From contig CAZCKU010000001.1 of assembly GCA_964499365.1 (NCBI GenBank), positions 186,001-250,000 on the forward strand: a DNA stretch of 64,000 bases, read 5' to 3'. Source of the DNA: PALSA-1316 sp964499365 (lineage in GTDB: Bacteria; Nitrospirota; Thermodesulfovibrionia; Thermodesulfovibrionales; UBA6898). The translations under genes were made by a program, and so were the position numbers. The notes below the pieces were generated by a model. That model searched no databases and was not told the origin of the DNA. It saw only the letters and a program-made list of their open reading frames with translations. Below are positions 42,777 to 52,378 of the stretch, one piece after another (the first letter of the stretch is position 1; each line of letters starts with the position of its first letter).

Positions 42777-43652
42777 ATGACGATTACCCATCTCCCGGTC
42801 CTTCTCAGGGAGGTGGTCGAATTGCTCTCACCCAAAGAGGGCTGGACCTGCGTGGATGCGACCATCGGACTTGGGGGACATACTGAAGTGCTCCTGGAAA
42901 AAGTAGGACAGACCGGCAGGGTATTCGGCATCGACAGGGATGACGAGGCCCTGAGAAGGACGGCCGAGCGGCTCCACGACGACCGTCTGATTCTGCGCAA
43001 GGGCAGTTTTTCGGGCATGGCGGGCCTGCTTCGCGATGAAGGCATCCAGGAGGTCGACGGGATATTGCTCGACCTCGGCGTCTCGATGATGCAGCTGCGG
43101 GACCTGCAGCGCGGCTTCAGTTTTACTGCCGCAGAGCGGCTTGATATGAGAATGGACCAGCAGCAGGATACCTCCGCCTGGGACGTTGTCAACACCTATC
43201 CGGAAAAGGAGCTTGTCCGGATATTGAGGGAATATGGTGAAGAATACCGGGCAGCCAGGATCGTGCGCTGGATCGCCGAGGCCCGCAGCAGGAAGACGAT
43301 CGATACCTGCGACGAGCTTGCCGCCCTGGTGGAACGCTCGATCGGACGGAGCGGCAGGACGCACCCTGCAACGCGGACCTTCCAGGCCCTGCGCATCGAG
43401 GTGAACCGTGAGATGGATGAACTGAAGACAGGCCTGCAGGAGGCCATCGGCATCCTGAAAACAGGCGGCCGGATCTGTGTTATTTCGTATCATTCGCTGG
43501 AAGACCGGATCGTCAAGAACTTTATCCGGGACAACGCAAAAAATATGGTGCTGACCACGCTCGTGAAGAAGCCGGTAACCCCTGCCATCGAAGAGGTGAG
43601 GGCAAATCCTTCTTCCCGGAGTGCAAAACTGAGAGGAGCAGAAAAACTATGA
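42777..43652 (+). CDS. rsmH: 16S rRNA (cytosine1402-N4)-methyltransferase
   Basis: A 291-residue SAM enzyme methylating C1402 of 16S rRNA. Motif I is DATIGLGGHTEVLL; other blocks are GILLDLGVSMMQL, RGFSF...RLDMRMD, and the C-terminal VISYHSLEDRIVKNF. Slightly shorter than E. coli RsmH (313). It begins four bases after mraZ and its stop overlaps the ftsL start (ATGA). Confidence 0.97.
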   Translation: MTITHLPVLLREVVELLSPKEGWTCVDATIGLGGHTEVLLEKVGQTGRVFGIDRDDEALRRTAERLHDDRLILRKGSFSGMAGLLRDEGIQEVDGILLDLGVSMMQLRDLQRGFSFTAAERLDMRMDQQQDTSAWDVVNTYPEKELVRILREYGEEYRAARIVRWIAEARSRKTIDTCDELAALVERSIGRSGRTHPATRTFQALRIEVNREMDELKTGLQEAIGILKTGGRICVISYHSLEDRIVKNFIRDNAKNMVLTTLVKKPVTPAIEEVRANPSSRSAKLRGAEKL

Positions 43653-44029
43653 TGAGGACCAGAGCAGACGGCAATTTCGCATCTCTGTTATACAAACCGT
43701 TTTTTGTCCTGCTGATCCTCGGCGGCCTCTTCTCGCTCATATGGCTGCGTTCGAGTATCGTCTCGATGACCTACAGTCTCAGGGACCTTGAAGAGAAGAC
43801 GATGGAGGCACGCAAGGACATGAAGCTGCTCCTTGCCGAGCGGTCGAGTCTCATGTCGGTCTCGAAGGTGACCGCCTCCCTGAACGATTCGTCGCACCAT
43901 GCGGTGAGTGCGGCAGCCCCCCTTGAAAACGGTTATGTAACCCCTGACCGCACCAGGGTCGTGATGGTGCAGAAGAACCGCTCTGCCGGAGCCCAGAAGG
44001 CATCTCTGAGGGTGGGGGACAACCGCTGA
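43649..44029 (+). CDS. ftsL: Cell division protein FtsL
   Basis: A 126-residue bitopic protein with one membrane helix (about residues 18-37) and a periplasmic coiled-coil (about 40-75; SLRDLEEKTMEARKDMKLLLAERSSL shortened here to its first half in type). Position between rsmH and ftsI is the classic ftsL slot. FtsL pairs with FtsB and FtsQ to activate FtsWI. Sequence conservation in the family is low, so synteny carries much of the assignment. The Ser/Ala-rich C-terminal tail is not conserved in E. coli FtsL. Confidence 0.82.
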   Translation: MMRTRADGNFASLLYKPFFVLLILGGLFSLIWLRSSIVSMTYSLRDLEEKTMEARKDMKLLLAERSSLMSVSKVTASLNDSSHHAVSAAAPLENGYVTPDRTRVVMVQKNRSAGAQKASLRVGDNR

Positions 44030-44032
44030 CAC

Positions 44033-45814
44033 ATGGGGTATAGGGTGGAGTCGGGGGGGCAGAAGCTCCAGCAGGATACCGGTCTGAACAGGAAGCGCGC
44101 CGTTATTCTCAATACAACCATTATTTTCGCATTCATCGCCATCTTCCTGCGTCTGACGGACCTGATGGTCTTCAATCACAAGCTCCTCTCGGAAAAGGCA
44201 AAGCTGCAGCAGGTGAAGACAGAGGATATTCATGTGATGCGCGGCAATATCTACGACCGCAGGGGCAGGGAATTTGCCGTGAACATGGAGCTTGAGTCTC
44301 TCTATTGCGATGCACGGGACGTGGTGCTGGACAGGGACCGCATCCAGAAGCTGTCCTCCGTCCTCGGCATGGAGGCCCGGGCTGTCCAGGCGAAGTTCCA
44401 GCCGGAGAAGCGGTTCACCTGGGTCAACCGCAAGCTCCCTGCGGAGAAGGTCCGGCAGGTGCGGGATGTCCTCGGCATGGACCGCAAGGTGAAAGACCCC
44501 GGCGTGCGGGGTTTTGGCTTTGTGACCGAGTCGAAGCGGTTCTACCCGAAGGGAGAGCTTGCCTCGCATATTATCGGCAACGTCGGCATGGACAACCAGC
44601 CCCTCGAGGGGATTGAGCTCCTCTACGACAAATATCTGAAGACCTCGGGCGGAAAGGTCAATTTTTCGCGGGACGCCAGCGGCAAGGTGCTTTCCTCAGG
44701 CGTGGAGATGGAGGCAAAGGGCAACGATATCCAGCTGACGATCGACGAGGGGCTCCAGTACATTGCCGAGCGGGAGCTGGCAAAGGCGATGGCAAAATGG
44801 AAGTCTGTTGCCGCAACCGCAATCATCATGGACCCGTTTACGGGTGAGATCCTGGCGCTGGCGAACCGGCCCAGTTACGACCTGAACAACCTCGGCCGTG
44901 CGAACCGGGCTGATGTCAGGAACCGGCCGATCACGGACATCTATGAGCCGGGCTCGACGTTCAAGATCGTTGTGGGCGCTGCGGCCCTTGAGGAGGGTCT
45001 CTATAACCTGAACAACACCTTTGACTGCAGCAGGGGGGCGATCGAGGTCGGCGGCAAGGTGATCCACGATGCGCACCGCCACGGGGTGCTTACCTTCAAA
45101 GAGGTCATCCAGAAATCATCAAACGTCGGATCGATAATGATCGGCATGAAGCTCGGCAAAGAGAATGTCTATAAATACGCAAAGCTCTTCGGGTACGGAG
45201 AAAAGACGGGTATCGACCTGCCGGGCGAGGTGTCGGGCTGGATCAGGAAGCCCGAGAAATGGTCCGCGACCTCGATCGGTGCCATACCGATAGGCCAGGA
45301 GGTCGCGGTGACACCGCTGCAGGTGCTGCGGGCCTACTCGGTGATCGCAAACGGCGGGTTCCTGGTGAAGCCGCATGTGGTGTCCGAGATCAGGACCCAC
45401 GAGGGCCAGCAGGTATATACCTTCAAAGAGACGGAAAAGAAGAGGGTCATCTCGGAGAAGACTGCGGCAATATTCAAGGATATCCTCAAGACGGTTGTGG
45501 AAGAGGGCGGCACGGCGACCGGGGCTGCGGTTGACGGCAACCAGGTTGCCGGGAAGACCGGTACTGCGCAGCTGGTCGACCAGAGGACAAAACGCTATTC
45601 GAAGGACCGGTTTATCAGCTCCTTCGTCGGCTTCGTCCCTGCGGACAACCCGAGGCTGGCGATGATCGTCGTGGTCTACGAGCCGAAGGGTGCGATCTAC
45701 GGCGGCGTGGTCGCCGGACCGGTCTTCAAGAGCATCGCAGGCCAGACGCTTTCGTACCTGAACGTACCGCGGGACGATGTCAGGGAGAAGAACCTGCTGC
45801 TGGTCGCGAAATGA
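44033..45814 (+). CDS. ftsI: Division-specific transpeptidase FtsI (PBP3-like)
   Basis: A 593-residue class B penicillin-binding protein that crosslinks septal peptidoglycan with FtsW. A membrane helix (about residues 22-42) precedes the PBP dimer domain (RGNIYDRRGREFA). The transpeptidase has SxxK (PGSTFK), SxN (KSSNVG) and KTG (AGKTGTAQ). No PASTA domains are present. It starts three bases after ftsL and its stop overlaps murE by four bases. Confidence 0.96.
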   Translation: MGYRVESGGQKLQQDTGLNRKRAVILNTTIIFAFIAIFLRLTDLMVFNHKLLSEKAKLQQVKTEDIHVMRGNIYDRRGREFAVNMELESLYCDARDVVLDRDRIQKLSSVLGMEARAVQAKFQPEKRFTWVNRKLPAEKVRQVRDVLGMDRKVKDPGVRGFGFVTESKRFYPKGELASHIIGNVGMDNQPLEGIELLYDKYLKTSGGKVNFSRDASGKVLSSGVEMEAKGNDIQLTIDEGLQYIAERELAKAMAKWKSVAATAIIMDPFTGEILALANRPSYDLNNLGRANRADVRNRPITDIYEPGSTFKIVVGAAALEEGLYNLNNTFDCSRGAIEVGGKVIHDAHRHGVLTFKEVIQKSSNVGSIMIGMKLGKENVYKYAKLFGYGEKTGIDLPGEVSGWIRKPEKWSATSIGAIPIGQEVAVTPLQVLRAYSVIANGGFLVKPHVVSEIRTHEGQQVYTFKETEKKRVISEKTAAIFKDILKTVVEEGGTATGAAVDGNQVAGKTGTAQLVDQRTKRYSKDRFISSFVGFVPADNPRLAMIVVVYEPKGAIYGGVVAGPVFKSIAGQTLSYLNVPRDDVREKNLLLVAK

Positions 45815-47283
45815 TACTGCGTGAGATTATGCAGGACATAAACGTGATAACGGTTGAGGGCGATGAGACGACTGATATCCGCGGCATATCGTACGACTCG
45901 CGGAAGACACAGGCCGGGGACCTTTTTGTTGCGGTCCCGGGCGGCCATGTCGACGGCCATGCCTTTATCCTCCAGGCCCTCGAAAAAGGCGCCGTGGCGG
46001 TGCTCCATCAGGGGCAAGGGGTAAGGGCCGGGCTGCAAGGGGCCGGGGCGACGTTCGTCCAGGTGCAGGACAGCCGTGAGGCGCTGGCGCGTGCGGCAAA
46101 CAATTATTATGGGAGGCCGTCGCAGACCCTCCATCTCATAGGCGTGACCGGGACGAACGGCAAGACGACAACCACCTATCTCATCAAGTCAATACTGGAG
46201 CAGTGGGGAAAGAAGGCAGGGCTTATCGGGACGATACAGCATATGATCGGCCACGAGTCATACGCCTCGGTCCATACAACGCCCGAGGCCCCCGAGTTCC
46301 AGCGGCTGCTGCACGATATGCTTGCGGCCGGCTGCAGCCACGCGGTCGCCGAGGTCTCCTCTCATGCCCTTGCGCAGCAGCGGGTCGAGGCAACGGTCTT
46401 CAGGACGGCTGTTTTCACGAACCTGACGCGTGACCATCTCGATTTCCATACGACGATGGAAGACTATTTCCTGGCCAAGGAAGGGCTCTTCAGCAGGCTC
46501 CTGGGCACTGACGGGCAGGCGGTCATCAACTATGACGACGAGTTTGGCAGAAGGCTCTGGGAAGGCGGACGCAGCGGGAACTCCTACGGCCTGGACCCTG
46601 CCGCTGATATCAGGGCCGAGGAGATACGCAGCACCCCGGCCGGTCTGCGGTTTGCGGTCAGCATCAGGGGAGACGTTCATGCCGTCGACTCCTCGCTGAT
46701 AGGGCTCCATAACGTTTATAATATACTTGCTGCAATCGGGACCGGCCTCGCTGTCGGCGTGCCGATGGAGGCGATACTGGGGGGTATCAGTTCGGCCGGC
46801 AGCGTCAAGGGTCGTTTCGAACGTGTTGATGCCGGCCAGCGGTTTCTTGCGGTGATTGATTTTGCCCATACCGAGGACGCACTCGAGCGGACGCTGCAGA
46901 CTGCCCGGTCACTGACGCAGGGACGGGTAATCACCGTTTTCGGCTGCGGCGGCGACCGCGACAGGGGAAAACGGCCCCGCATGGGTGACGTTGCCACAAG
47001 GCTGAGCGATGCGGTGATCATCACCTCAGATAACCCGAGGTCCGAGGACCCCCGGGCAATTATCAGAGACATTGAGGCAGGGGCGGTGCGCAGGAACTAC
47101 CGGGTTGAACCTGACAGGCAAGAGGCGATCAGGCTGGCGGTGCAGGAGGCCCGGGAAGGCGACCTTCTGCTGATAGCGGGCAAGGGGCATGAGGAATATC
47201 AGGAAACGGGCGGGAAGAAACAGGACTTCAGCGACAGGGAGGTGCTGCAGGAGACGATCAGGCATTTTATGAACAGGGCATAG
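45811..47283 (+). CDS. murE: UDP-MurNAc-tripeptide synthetase, meso-DAP adding
   Basis: Ligase (490 residues) that adds the third stem-peptide residue. The ATP-binding loop is GTNGKTTTTYL. The substrate-selecting motif is D-N-P-R (SDNPRSEDP), typical of meso-diaminopimelate rather than lysine enzymes. The carbamylated-Lys region and C-terminal GKGHEEYQ are present. The first base of the ATG overlaps the ftsI stop. Confidence 0.97.
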   Translation: MILREIMQDINVITVEGDETTDIRGISYDSRKTQAGDLFVAVPGGHVDGHAFILQALEKGAVAVLHQGQGVRAGLQGAGATFVQVQDSREALARAANNYYGRPSQTLHLIGVTGTNGKTTTTYLIKSILEQWGKKAGLIGTIQHMIGHESYASVHTTPEAPEFQRLLHDMLAAGCSHAVAEVSSHALAQQRVEATVFRTAVFTNLTRDHLDFHTTMEDYFLAKEGLFSRLLGTDGQAVINYDDEFGRRLWEGGRSGNSYGLDPAADIRAEEIRSTPAGLRFAVSIRGDVHAVDSSLIGLHNVYNILAAIGTGLAVGVPMEAILGGISSAGSVKGRFERVDAGQRFLAVIDFAHTEDALERTLQTARSLTQGRVITVFGCGGDRDRGKRPRMGDVATRLSDAVIITSDNPRSEDPRAIIRDIEAGAVRRNYRVEPDRQEAIRLAVQEAREGDLLLIAGKGHEEYQETGGKKQDFSDREVLQETIRHFMNRA

Positions 47284-47322
47284 TCTGTGCTTATAGAATG
47301 AGGGGGAAGACGCAACAGCATT

Positions 47323-48723
47323 ATGGCATATTTGAAGACTGAGGACATACTTGCAGCAACAGGGGGAACGCTTCTCTGCGAAGGGCAGCGTACGTATACC
47401 GGTGTCTCGATCGATTCACGGACGATCGCGGACGGCGAGCTCTTTGTTGCGCTTCAGGGCGCCCGGAGCGACGGCCACCAGTACCTCGCCGCCGCGCTTG
47501 GTCCCGGCGCCGGTGCCCTGGTGAGCATCGCCCCGGAGGTGTTGCCTGCAGGCAGGACGATCGTCCGCGTCGGCGATACCCTTGAGGCTCTCCAGAGGCT
47601 TGCGCTGTATCTCAGGAAGAAACGCGCCATCCCCGTGATTGCGGTTACCGGCACGAACGGTAAGACAACCACCAAGGAACTGATCTCTGCAATCTTCGGC
47701 GCTGAGTTCGGCCGGCAGAAGGTGCTCAGGACAGGGGGCAATCTCAATAATCACATCGGACTGCCGCTCTGCATCAGCAGGATGTCGGGCGATGAAGAGA
47801 TCATGGTGCTTGAGATGGGCTCGAATGCTGCCGGAGATATCCGGCAGCTGTGCGACATCGCCCGGCCCGACTATGCAGTGATGACGAACGTCGGGCCTGC
47901 ACACCTTGAGGGTTTCGGGAGCCTCGAGACGGTCAGGGACACCGACCTGGAGGTCCTCGGATACGCCGGTACGTTTGCGGTGAACGCCGATGACCTCTTT
48001 TTGATGGAGGGACTTCGGAAGCCGCTTCAGGGGCCTGCCGCGGGCTATGCCGGCAGGACGATCACCTACGGCATGGATAACCCCGCTGACGTGGCTGCCC
48101 GGGATATCCTCCTTCGTGAAAAGGGGTCGCGGTTCCTCCTCTGTCTGCCCGAAGGCAAAGAAATCCCTGTCGATTTTCAGCTCTCGGGGAGGTTCAATAT
48201 CTCGAACGCCCTTGCCGCGGCCTCGATCGCCGCTTCCGCAGGTGCCTCGCCGGAGTCTCTGAAGCAGGGGCTTGAGGCCTTCACCGGGGTCCCGATGCGG
48301 CTCGAGATCAGGAAACTCGGCGGCATGCTGATCATCAGCGATGTCTATAACGCAAACCCCGCATCGATGCAGGAGGCGATCAGGGAACTCGTCAGGCTGA
48401 GGCGGGACCGGACGATTGCGGTGCTCGGAGATATGCTCGAACTCGGTGCCTATGCCGAAGCAGCCCATAGCGGGATCGTCGCCCTGCTGAACGACCTGAA
48501 GGTCGGCATGCTCATCTGCGTCGGCACAGAGATGCAGAAGGCGTCAGCCTCCTTCAGGGGCGACTGCTATGCCGCAGACGACTCGTTCCAGGCCGGCGCC
48601 ATCCTCACCGACCTTGTCCGGGAGGGAGACACGATTCTCCTGAAGGGCTCACGCGGCATGCGCATGGAGCAGGTCCTCGGTGAACTTGAAACAGCGCTTG
48701 GCGGAGGCACCGATGCTCTATAA
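47323..48723 (+). CDS. murF: UDP-MurNAc-tripeptide D-Ala-D-Ala ligase
   Basis: A 466-residue ligase completing the pentapeptide precursor. It has the P-loop GTNGKTTTKEL, the central EMGSNAAGDI block, and VYNANPASMQEAI, which is specific to MurF among Mur ligases. It lies 39 bases after murE, and its 3' end overlaps mraY by 11 bases. No strong ribosome binding site is seen at normal spacing; AGGGGG lies about 20 bases upstream. Confidence 0.97.
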   Translation: MAYLKTEDILAATGGTLLCEGQRTYTGVSIDSRTIADGELFVALQGARSDGHQYLAAALGPGAGALVSIAPEVLPAGRTIVRVGDTLEALQRLALYLRKKRAIPVIAVTGTNGKTTTKELISAIFGAEFGRQKVLRTGGNLNNHIGLPLCISRMSGDEEIMVLEMGSNAAGDIRQLCDIARPDYAVMTNVGPAHLEGFGSLETVRDTDLEVLGYAGTFAVNADDLFLMEGLRKPLQGPAAGYAGRTITYGMDNPADVAARDILLREKGSRFLLCLPEGKEIPVDFQLSGRFNISNALAAASIAASAGASPESLKQGLEAFTGVPMRLEIRKLGGMLIISDVYNANPASMQEAIRELVRLRRDRTIAVLGDMLELGAYAEAAHSGIVALLNDLKVGMLICVGTEMQKASASFRGDCYAADDSFQAGAILTDLVREGDTILLKGSRGMRMEQVLGELETALGGGTDAL

Positions 48724-49795
48724 GCTGCTCTACAGCCTCCACGATATTTATTCCCCGCTGAACGTCTTCAGGTATATCACCTTCAGGACCGCCCTCGCCA
48801 TTATCACGGCGATGCTCGTCTCCCTTGCGATCGGGCCGTCGATGATTGCCTATCTCAGGCGGATAAGCATGACCCAGCAGATCCGGGATGACGGCCCGCA
48901 GACGCACCTCAAAAAATCGGGTACGCCGACGATGGGCGGTCTCATCATCATGGTCTCGGTCCTCGCGGCGATACTGCTCTGGGGAGACCTTGAAAACATG
49001 TATGTCTGGATCATGGTCGTCTCGCTTGTCGGTTTCGGGGCGGTCGGTTTTCTGGACGATTATCTCAAGGTGATCAGGAAGAACCCGAAGGGACTGCGGT
49101 CGTGGTACAAGTTCGGGGCCCAGATCTTTATTGCGGTCGTCATCGGTGCGATACTCTATGTCAACCCGAAGGACCCGTACAGTGACATCCTGAGCATCCC
49201 TTTTTTCAAAAGATGGCTCATCGACCTCGGCTGGTTCTATATTCCGTTTTCGGTGCTCGTGATCGTCGGCTCTTCAAATGCGGTCAACCTCACCGACGGC
49301 ATCGACGGGCTGGCGATCGGCCTCGTCGGCATAGCCCTCTTTGCGAATATGATACTGGTCTATATATCCGGCAATGCGAAGTTCGCGTCCTACCTGCAGG
49401 TGCTGTATCTCCAGGGCACCGGTGAACTGACGGTCATCTGCGGTGCGATGCTCGGCGGCGCCCTCGGCTTTTTATGGTATAACGCATACCCGGCGGATAT
49501 CTTTATGGGCGACGTCGGCTCCCTGGGCCTGGGCGGTGCGCTCGGGACCCTTGCCGTCATTACGAAGCATGAGATCGTGCTTGCCGTGGTCGGCGGGATC
49601 TTTGTGATCGAGACGCTCTCGGTCGTCTTTCAGGTGGCGTCCTTCAAACTGAGGGGGAAGCGGATCTTCAGGATGGCGCCGATCCACCATCACTTTGAAC
49701 TGAAGGGATGGCACGAGTCGAAGGTGATCATACGGTTCTGGATCGTCGGAATAATGCTGGCTTTGCTCAGCCTTGCAACGCTGAAACTGAGGTGA
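48713..49795 (+). CDS. mraY: Phospho-MurNAc-pentapeptide transferase
   Basis: A 360-residue integral membrane enzyme forming lipid I from undecaprenyl phosphate. About ten helices are visible. Catalytic and substrate motifs are THLKKSGTPTMGG, FLDDYLK, SSNAVNLTDGIDGLA, FMGDVGSL and APIHHHFELKGW. ATG 48713 gives the family-standard length and sits behind GGAGG inside the murF end; the open frame continues 11 codons upstream. Confidence 0.97.
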   Translation: MLYKLLYSLHDIYSPLNVFRYITFRTALAIITAMLVSLAIGPSMIAYLRRISMTQQIRDDGPQTHLKKSGTPTMGGLIIMVSVLAAILLWGDLENMYVWIMVVSLVGFGAVGFLDDYLKVIRKNPKGLRSWYKFGAQIFIAVVIGAILYVNPKDPYSDILSIPFFKRWLIDLGWFYIPFSVLVIVGSSNAVNLTDGIDGLAIGLVGIALFANMILVYISGNAKFASYLQVLYLQGTGELTVICGAMLGGALGFLWYNAYPADIFMGDVGSLGLGGALGTLAVITKHEIVLAVVGGIFVIETLSVVFQVASFKLRGKRIFRMAPIHHHFELKGWHESKVIIRFWIVGIMLALLSLATLKLR

Positions 49796-49797
49796 TT

Positions 49798-50985
49798 ATG
49801 GATAACAGGCATCACAAGACAGGCTGTAACGGCCGGAGACGCGGAATCAGGACCATGGTACAGGCCCTGTTGACGGTCATGCTTATCATGGGCTTTGCAG
49901 CCACGTCCCCTGCCACGGAAATAAAGTCCAAGGCAGCGGCGGTCATGGATGCCGAGACCGGCAGGCTGCTCTATGCCAAGAACCCGGACCTGCGCCTGTT
50001 GCCGGCCAGCACCACGAAGCTGATGACCGCGCTTGTCGTGCTCGAGCGGGCAAAGCTGAGCGATGTGGTGACGATCAGCCGGAAGGTCTCGCTGACGCCG
50101 GCCATGCGCATCGGTTTGAAGGAAGGCGACAAGGTGACGGTCGAGACGCTTCTGTATGCAGCCCTGATGAAATCGGCCAATGACGCGACGGTCGCACTTT
50201 CAGAGGCGGTGGCGGGGTCGGAAGAACAGTTCGTCACCCTGATGAACAGGAAGGCGATCGCCCTGGGCGCAAACGACACCCGTTTCATCAATTCAAACGG
50301 CCTTCCCGGCAAGGGGCAGTATATTACGGCCTATGACCTCTCCAAGATCATGCGGGCGGCGATCAAGTACCCGGTGCTGAAGGAGATCCTGAATACGAGG
50401 ATCACGGAGGTCGCCACGGAGTCGGGCAAGACGATGTTCATCAAGAATACCAATAAACTCCTCTGGTCGGACGAGGAGCTGCTCGGCGGCAAGACAGGGT
50501 ATACGCGGCAGGCCCGCCACTGCTTTGTCTGCGCAGGCGAACGGGACAAGGATACGATCATCGTGGCCCTGCTGGGGGCCCCTGCCAGGGACCTGCTCTG
50601 GAAAGAGTCGGAAGAGCTGCTGACCTTCGGTTCCCGCGTCATGAACAAGACCGAAGAGCCGGTCGTGTATGTTGCACGGCAGGACAGCGATGCGATGAAG
50701 GTCTCCCCGGCCGTCTACACCCAGGTAGACGACAGCAGGCCTGTGAAAGTCAGGATCAGCAAGGGGAAAAAGGCGAAAAAGACCATGCTGGCAAAGAAGA
50801 AGAAATCTTTGAAATCGTCTGTTCAGGTCGCAGGGAAGAGCAGGGGAAAGGGCAAAAAGACAGTCCTCGCGGGAAGGAACAAGAACGCAAAGCCGGTCAG
50901 TCATCAGGTCAGGCAGAAACGGGTGAAGAAGAACCCGCGCGGGGCGCAGATTGCGCAAAAGGGCATGCATGAACCTAAAGGATAA
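49798..50985 (+). CDS. D-Ala-D-Ala carboxypeptidase (peptidase S11, DacA-like) with basic tail
   Basis: A 395-residue penicillin-binding protein of the low-molecular-weight S11 type. It has a signal peptide (about residues 20-42), SxxK (PASTTKL), SxN (KSANDA) and KTG (GGKTGYT). It trims D-Ala from stem pentapeptides. The last 90 residues are very rich in Lys and Arg (KGKKAKKTMLAKKKK and onward), replacing the amphipathic anchor of E. coli DacA. This gene is not part of the canonical dcw order. It begins two bases after mraY and overlaps murD by 17, so it is fully embedded in the operon. Confidence 0.93.
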   Translation: MDNRHHKTGCNGRRRGIRTMVQALLTVMLIMGFAATSPATEIKSKAAAVMDAETGRLLYAKNPDLRLLPASTTKLMTALVVLERAKLSDVVTISRKVSLTPAMRIGLKEGDKVTVETLLYAALMKSANDATVALSEAVAGSEEQFVTLMNRKAIALGANDTRFINSNGLPGKGQYITAYDLSKIMRAAIKYPVLKEILNTRITEVATESGKTMFIKNTNKLLWSDEELLGGKTGYTRQARHCFVCAGERDKDTIIVALLGAPARDLLWKESEELLTFGSRVMNKTEEPVVYVARQDSDAMKVSPAVYTQVDDSRPVKVRISKGKKAKKTMLAKKKKSLKSSVQVAGKSRGKGKKTVLAGRNKNAKPVSHQVRQKRVKKNPRGAQIAQKGMHEPKG

Positions 50986-52378
50986 GAAGGTGACGGTCGT
51001 CGGGCTCGCCCGGAGCGGAGTCGGAGCTGCAAACCTGCTTGCTGCGCTGGGCGCCGGCGTGACGGTCACCGATATGAAGACAGAGGAGGCGCTGGAGACG
51101 GCTGTCAGGAGACTCTCTCCTGCGGTGCAGCGATCTCTCGGCGGACATCCTGCGGAGCTCTTTTCCTCTGCGGATATGCTCGTGGTAAGCCCGGGGGTCC
51201 CGGAGATCAGGCAGATTGCAGAGGCGCGCTCGAAGGGCGTGCCGGTTATCGGAGAACTCGAACTGGCCTGGCGGGTACTGCAGGAAGCGGCAGCAGCAGG
51301 GCAGAAGACGATACCTTTTCTTGCGATCACCGGCAGCAACGGCAAGTCAACGACCACAACGCTCCTGGATCTCATGATGCGCAGACACGGATACGCAACA
51401 GTCCTTGGCGGCAATATCGGGAATGCCCTCTCCGAGGAGTTCCTGGCGATCATGCAGGCCGGGGCCCCGCTGCCGGGCGCGGTGGTGGCCGAGGTTTCCA
51501 GTTTTCAGCTGGAGGGTATCGACACCTTCAGGCCGCATATCGGTGCCATCCTGAACATCACCCCCGACCATATGGACCGGTATGCCTCCCGGGAAGACTA
51601 CAGCCGGGCAAAGGCACGGATCTGCATGAACCAGTCGGCGGGCGATTACCTGGTCCTGAATGCCGACGACCCCGAAACCATGCGGCTGTACGACGCCGGT
51701 CTGTATCCTGAGAATGTCAGGGGGCCGGAGGTCTTCTTCTTCAGCAGGCGCAGGCCGGTCAGCGGCGTCTATGCGCAGGCCGGCATGGTATATATGTCGA
51801 TCGGGACGGCGACAGCGCAGGCCCTGATTCCGGCAGAGGATATTGCAATACACGGAGTCCACAACCTGGAGAATGCCATGGCAGCTTCTGCCATGGCACT
51901 CCTTGCAGGCTGCGGTCCTGAAGCAGTGACCGCAGCGCTTAAAGAATTTACCGGCCTGGAGCACCGCCTGGAATTTGTGCGGGAGCTGGCCGGCGTGCGC
52001 TATATCAATGACTCGAAGGGGACGAACGCGGATGCGGTCCTGAAGTCGCTCGAAGGCTTCACGCAGCCGGTCGTCCTGATCGCAGGCGGACGCGACAAAG
52101 CCGGGGATTTTTCGGTCCTCCGGGAGATCGTCACCAGGAAGGCGAAGGCGGTCATCCTTCTCGGCGAAGCTGCAGAGAAGATCGGAGCCGCCCTGTATGA
52201 TACCGTCCGGCTGGTCCGGGCTGCAAGCCTGGCTGAAGCGGTCCGGACAGCGCAGGGCCTTGCAGAGGCCGGGGATGTCGTCCTGCTCTCTCCTGCCTGT
52301 GCGAGCTTCGACATGTTCAGGGACTTCGAGGACCGCGGCAGGCAGTTCAAGCAGCAGGTCATGGAGCTGAAACCCTGA
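50969..52378 (+). CDS. murD: UDP-MurNAc-L-Ala D-Glu ligase
   Basis: A 469-residue ligase adding D-glutamate. The dinucleotide-like N-terminal domain (VTVVGLARSGVGAANLL) is followed by the P-loop ITGSNGKSTTTTLL, NITPDHMDRY, and the C-terminal YINDSKGTNADAVLKSL. ATG 50969 is chosen over the start of the longer frame (50951), since MurD proteins begin just before the Rossmann strand. The stop overlaps the ftsW start by one base. Confidence 0.96.
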   Translation: MNLKDKKVTVVGLARSGVGAANLLAALGAGVTVTDMKTEEALETAVRRLSPAVQRSLGGHPAELFSSADMLVVSPGVPEIRQIAEARSKGVPVIGELELAWRVLQEAAAAGQKTIPFLAITGSNGKSTTTTLLDLMMRRHGYATVLGGNIGNALSEEFLAIMQAGAPLPGAVVAEVSSFQLEGIDTFRPHIGAILNITPDHMDRYASREDYSRAKARICMNQSAGDYLVLNADDPETMRLYDAGLYPENVRGPEVFFFSRRRPVSGVYAQAGMVYMSIGTATAQALIPAEDIAIHGVHNLENAMAASAMALLAGCGPEAVTAALKEFTGLEHRLEFVRELAGVRYINDSKGTNADAVLKSLEGFTQPVVLIAGGRDKAGDFSVLREIVTRKAKAVILLGEAAEKIGAALYDTVRLVRAASLAEAVRTAQGLAEAGDVVLLSPACASFDMFRDFEDRGRQFKQQVMELKP

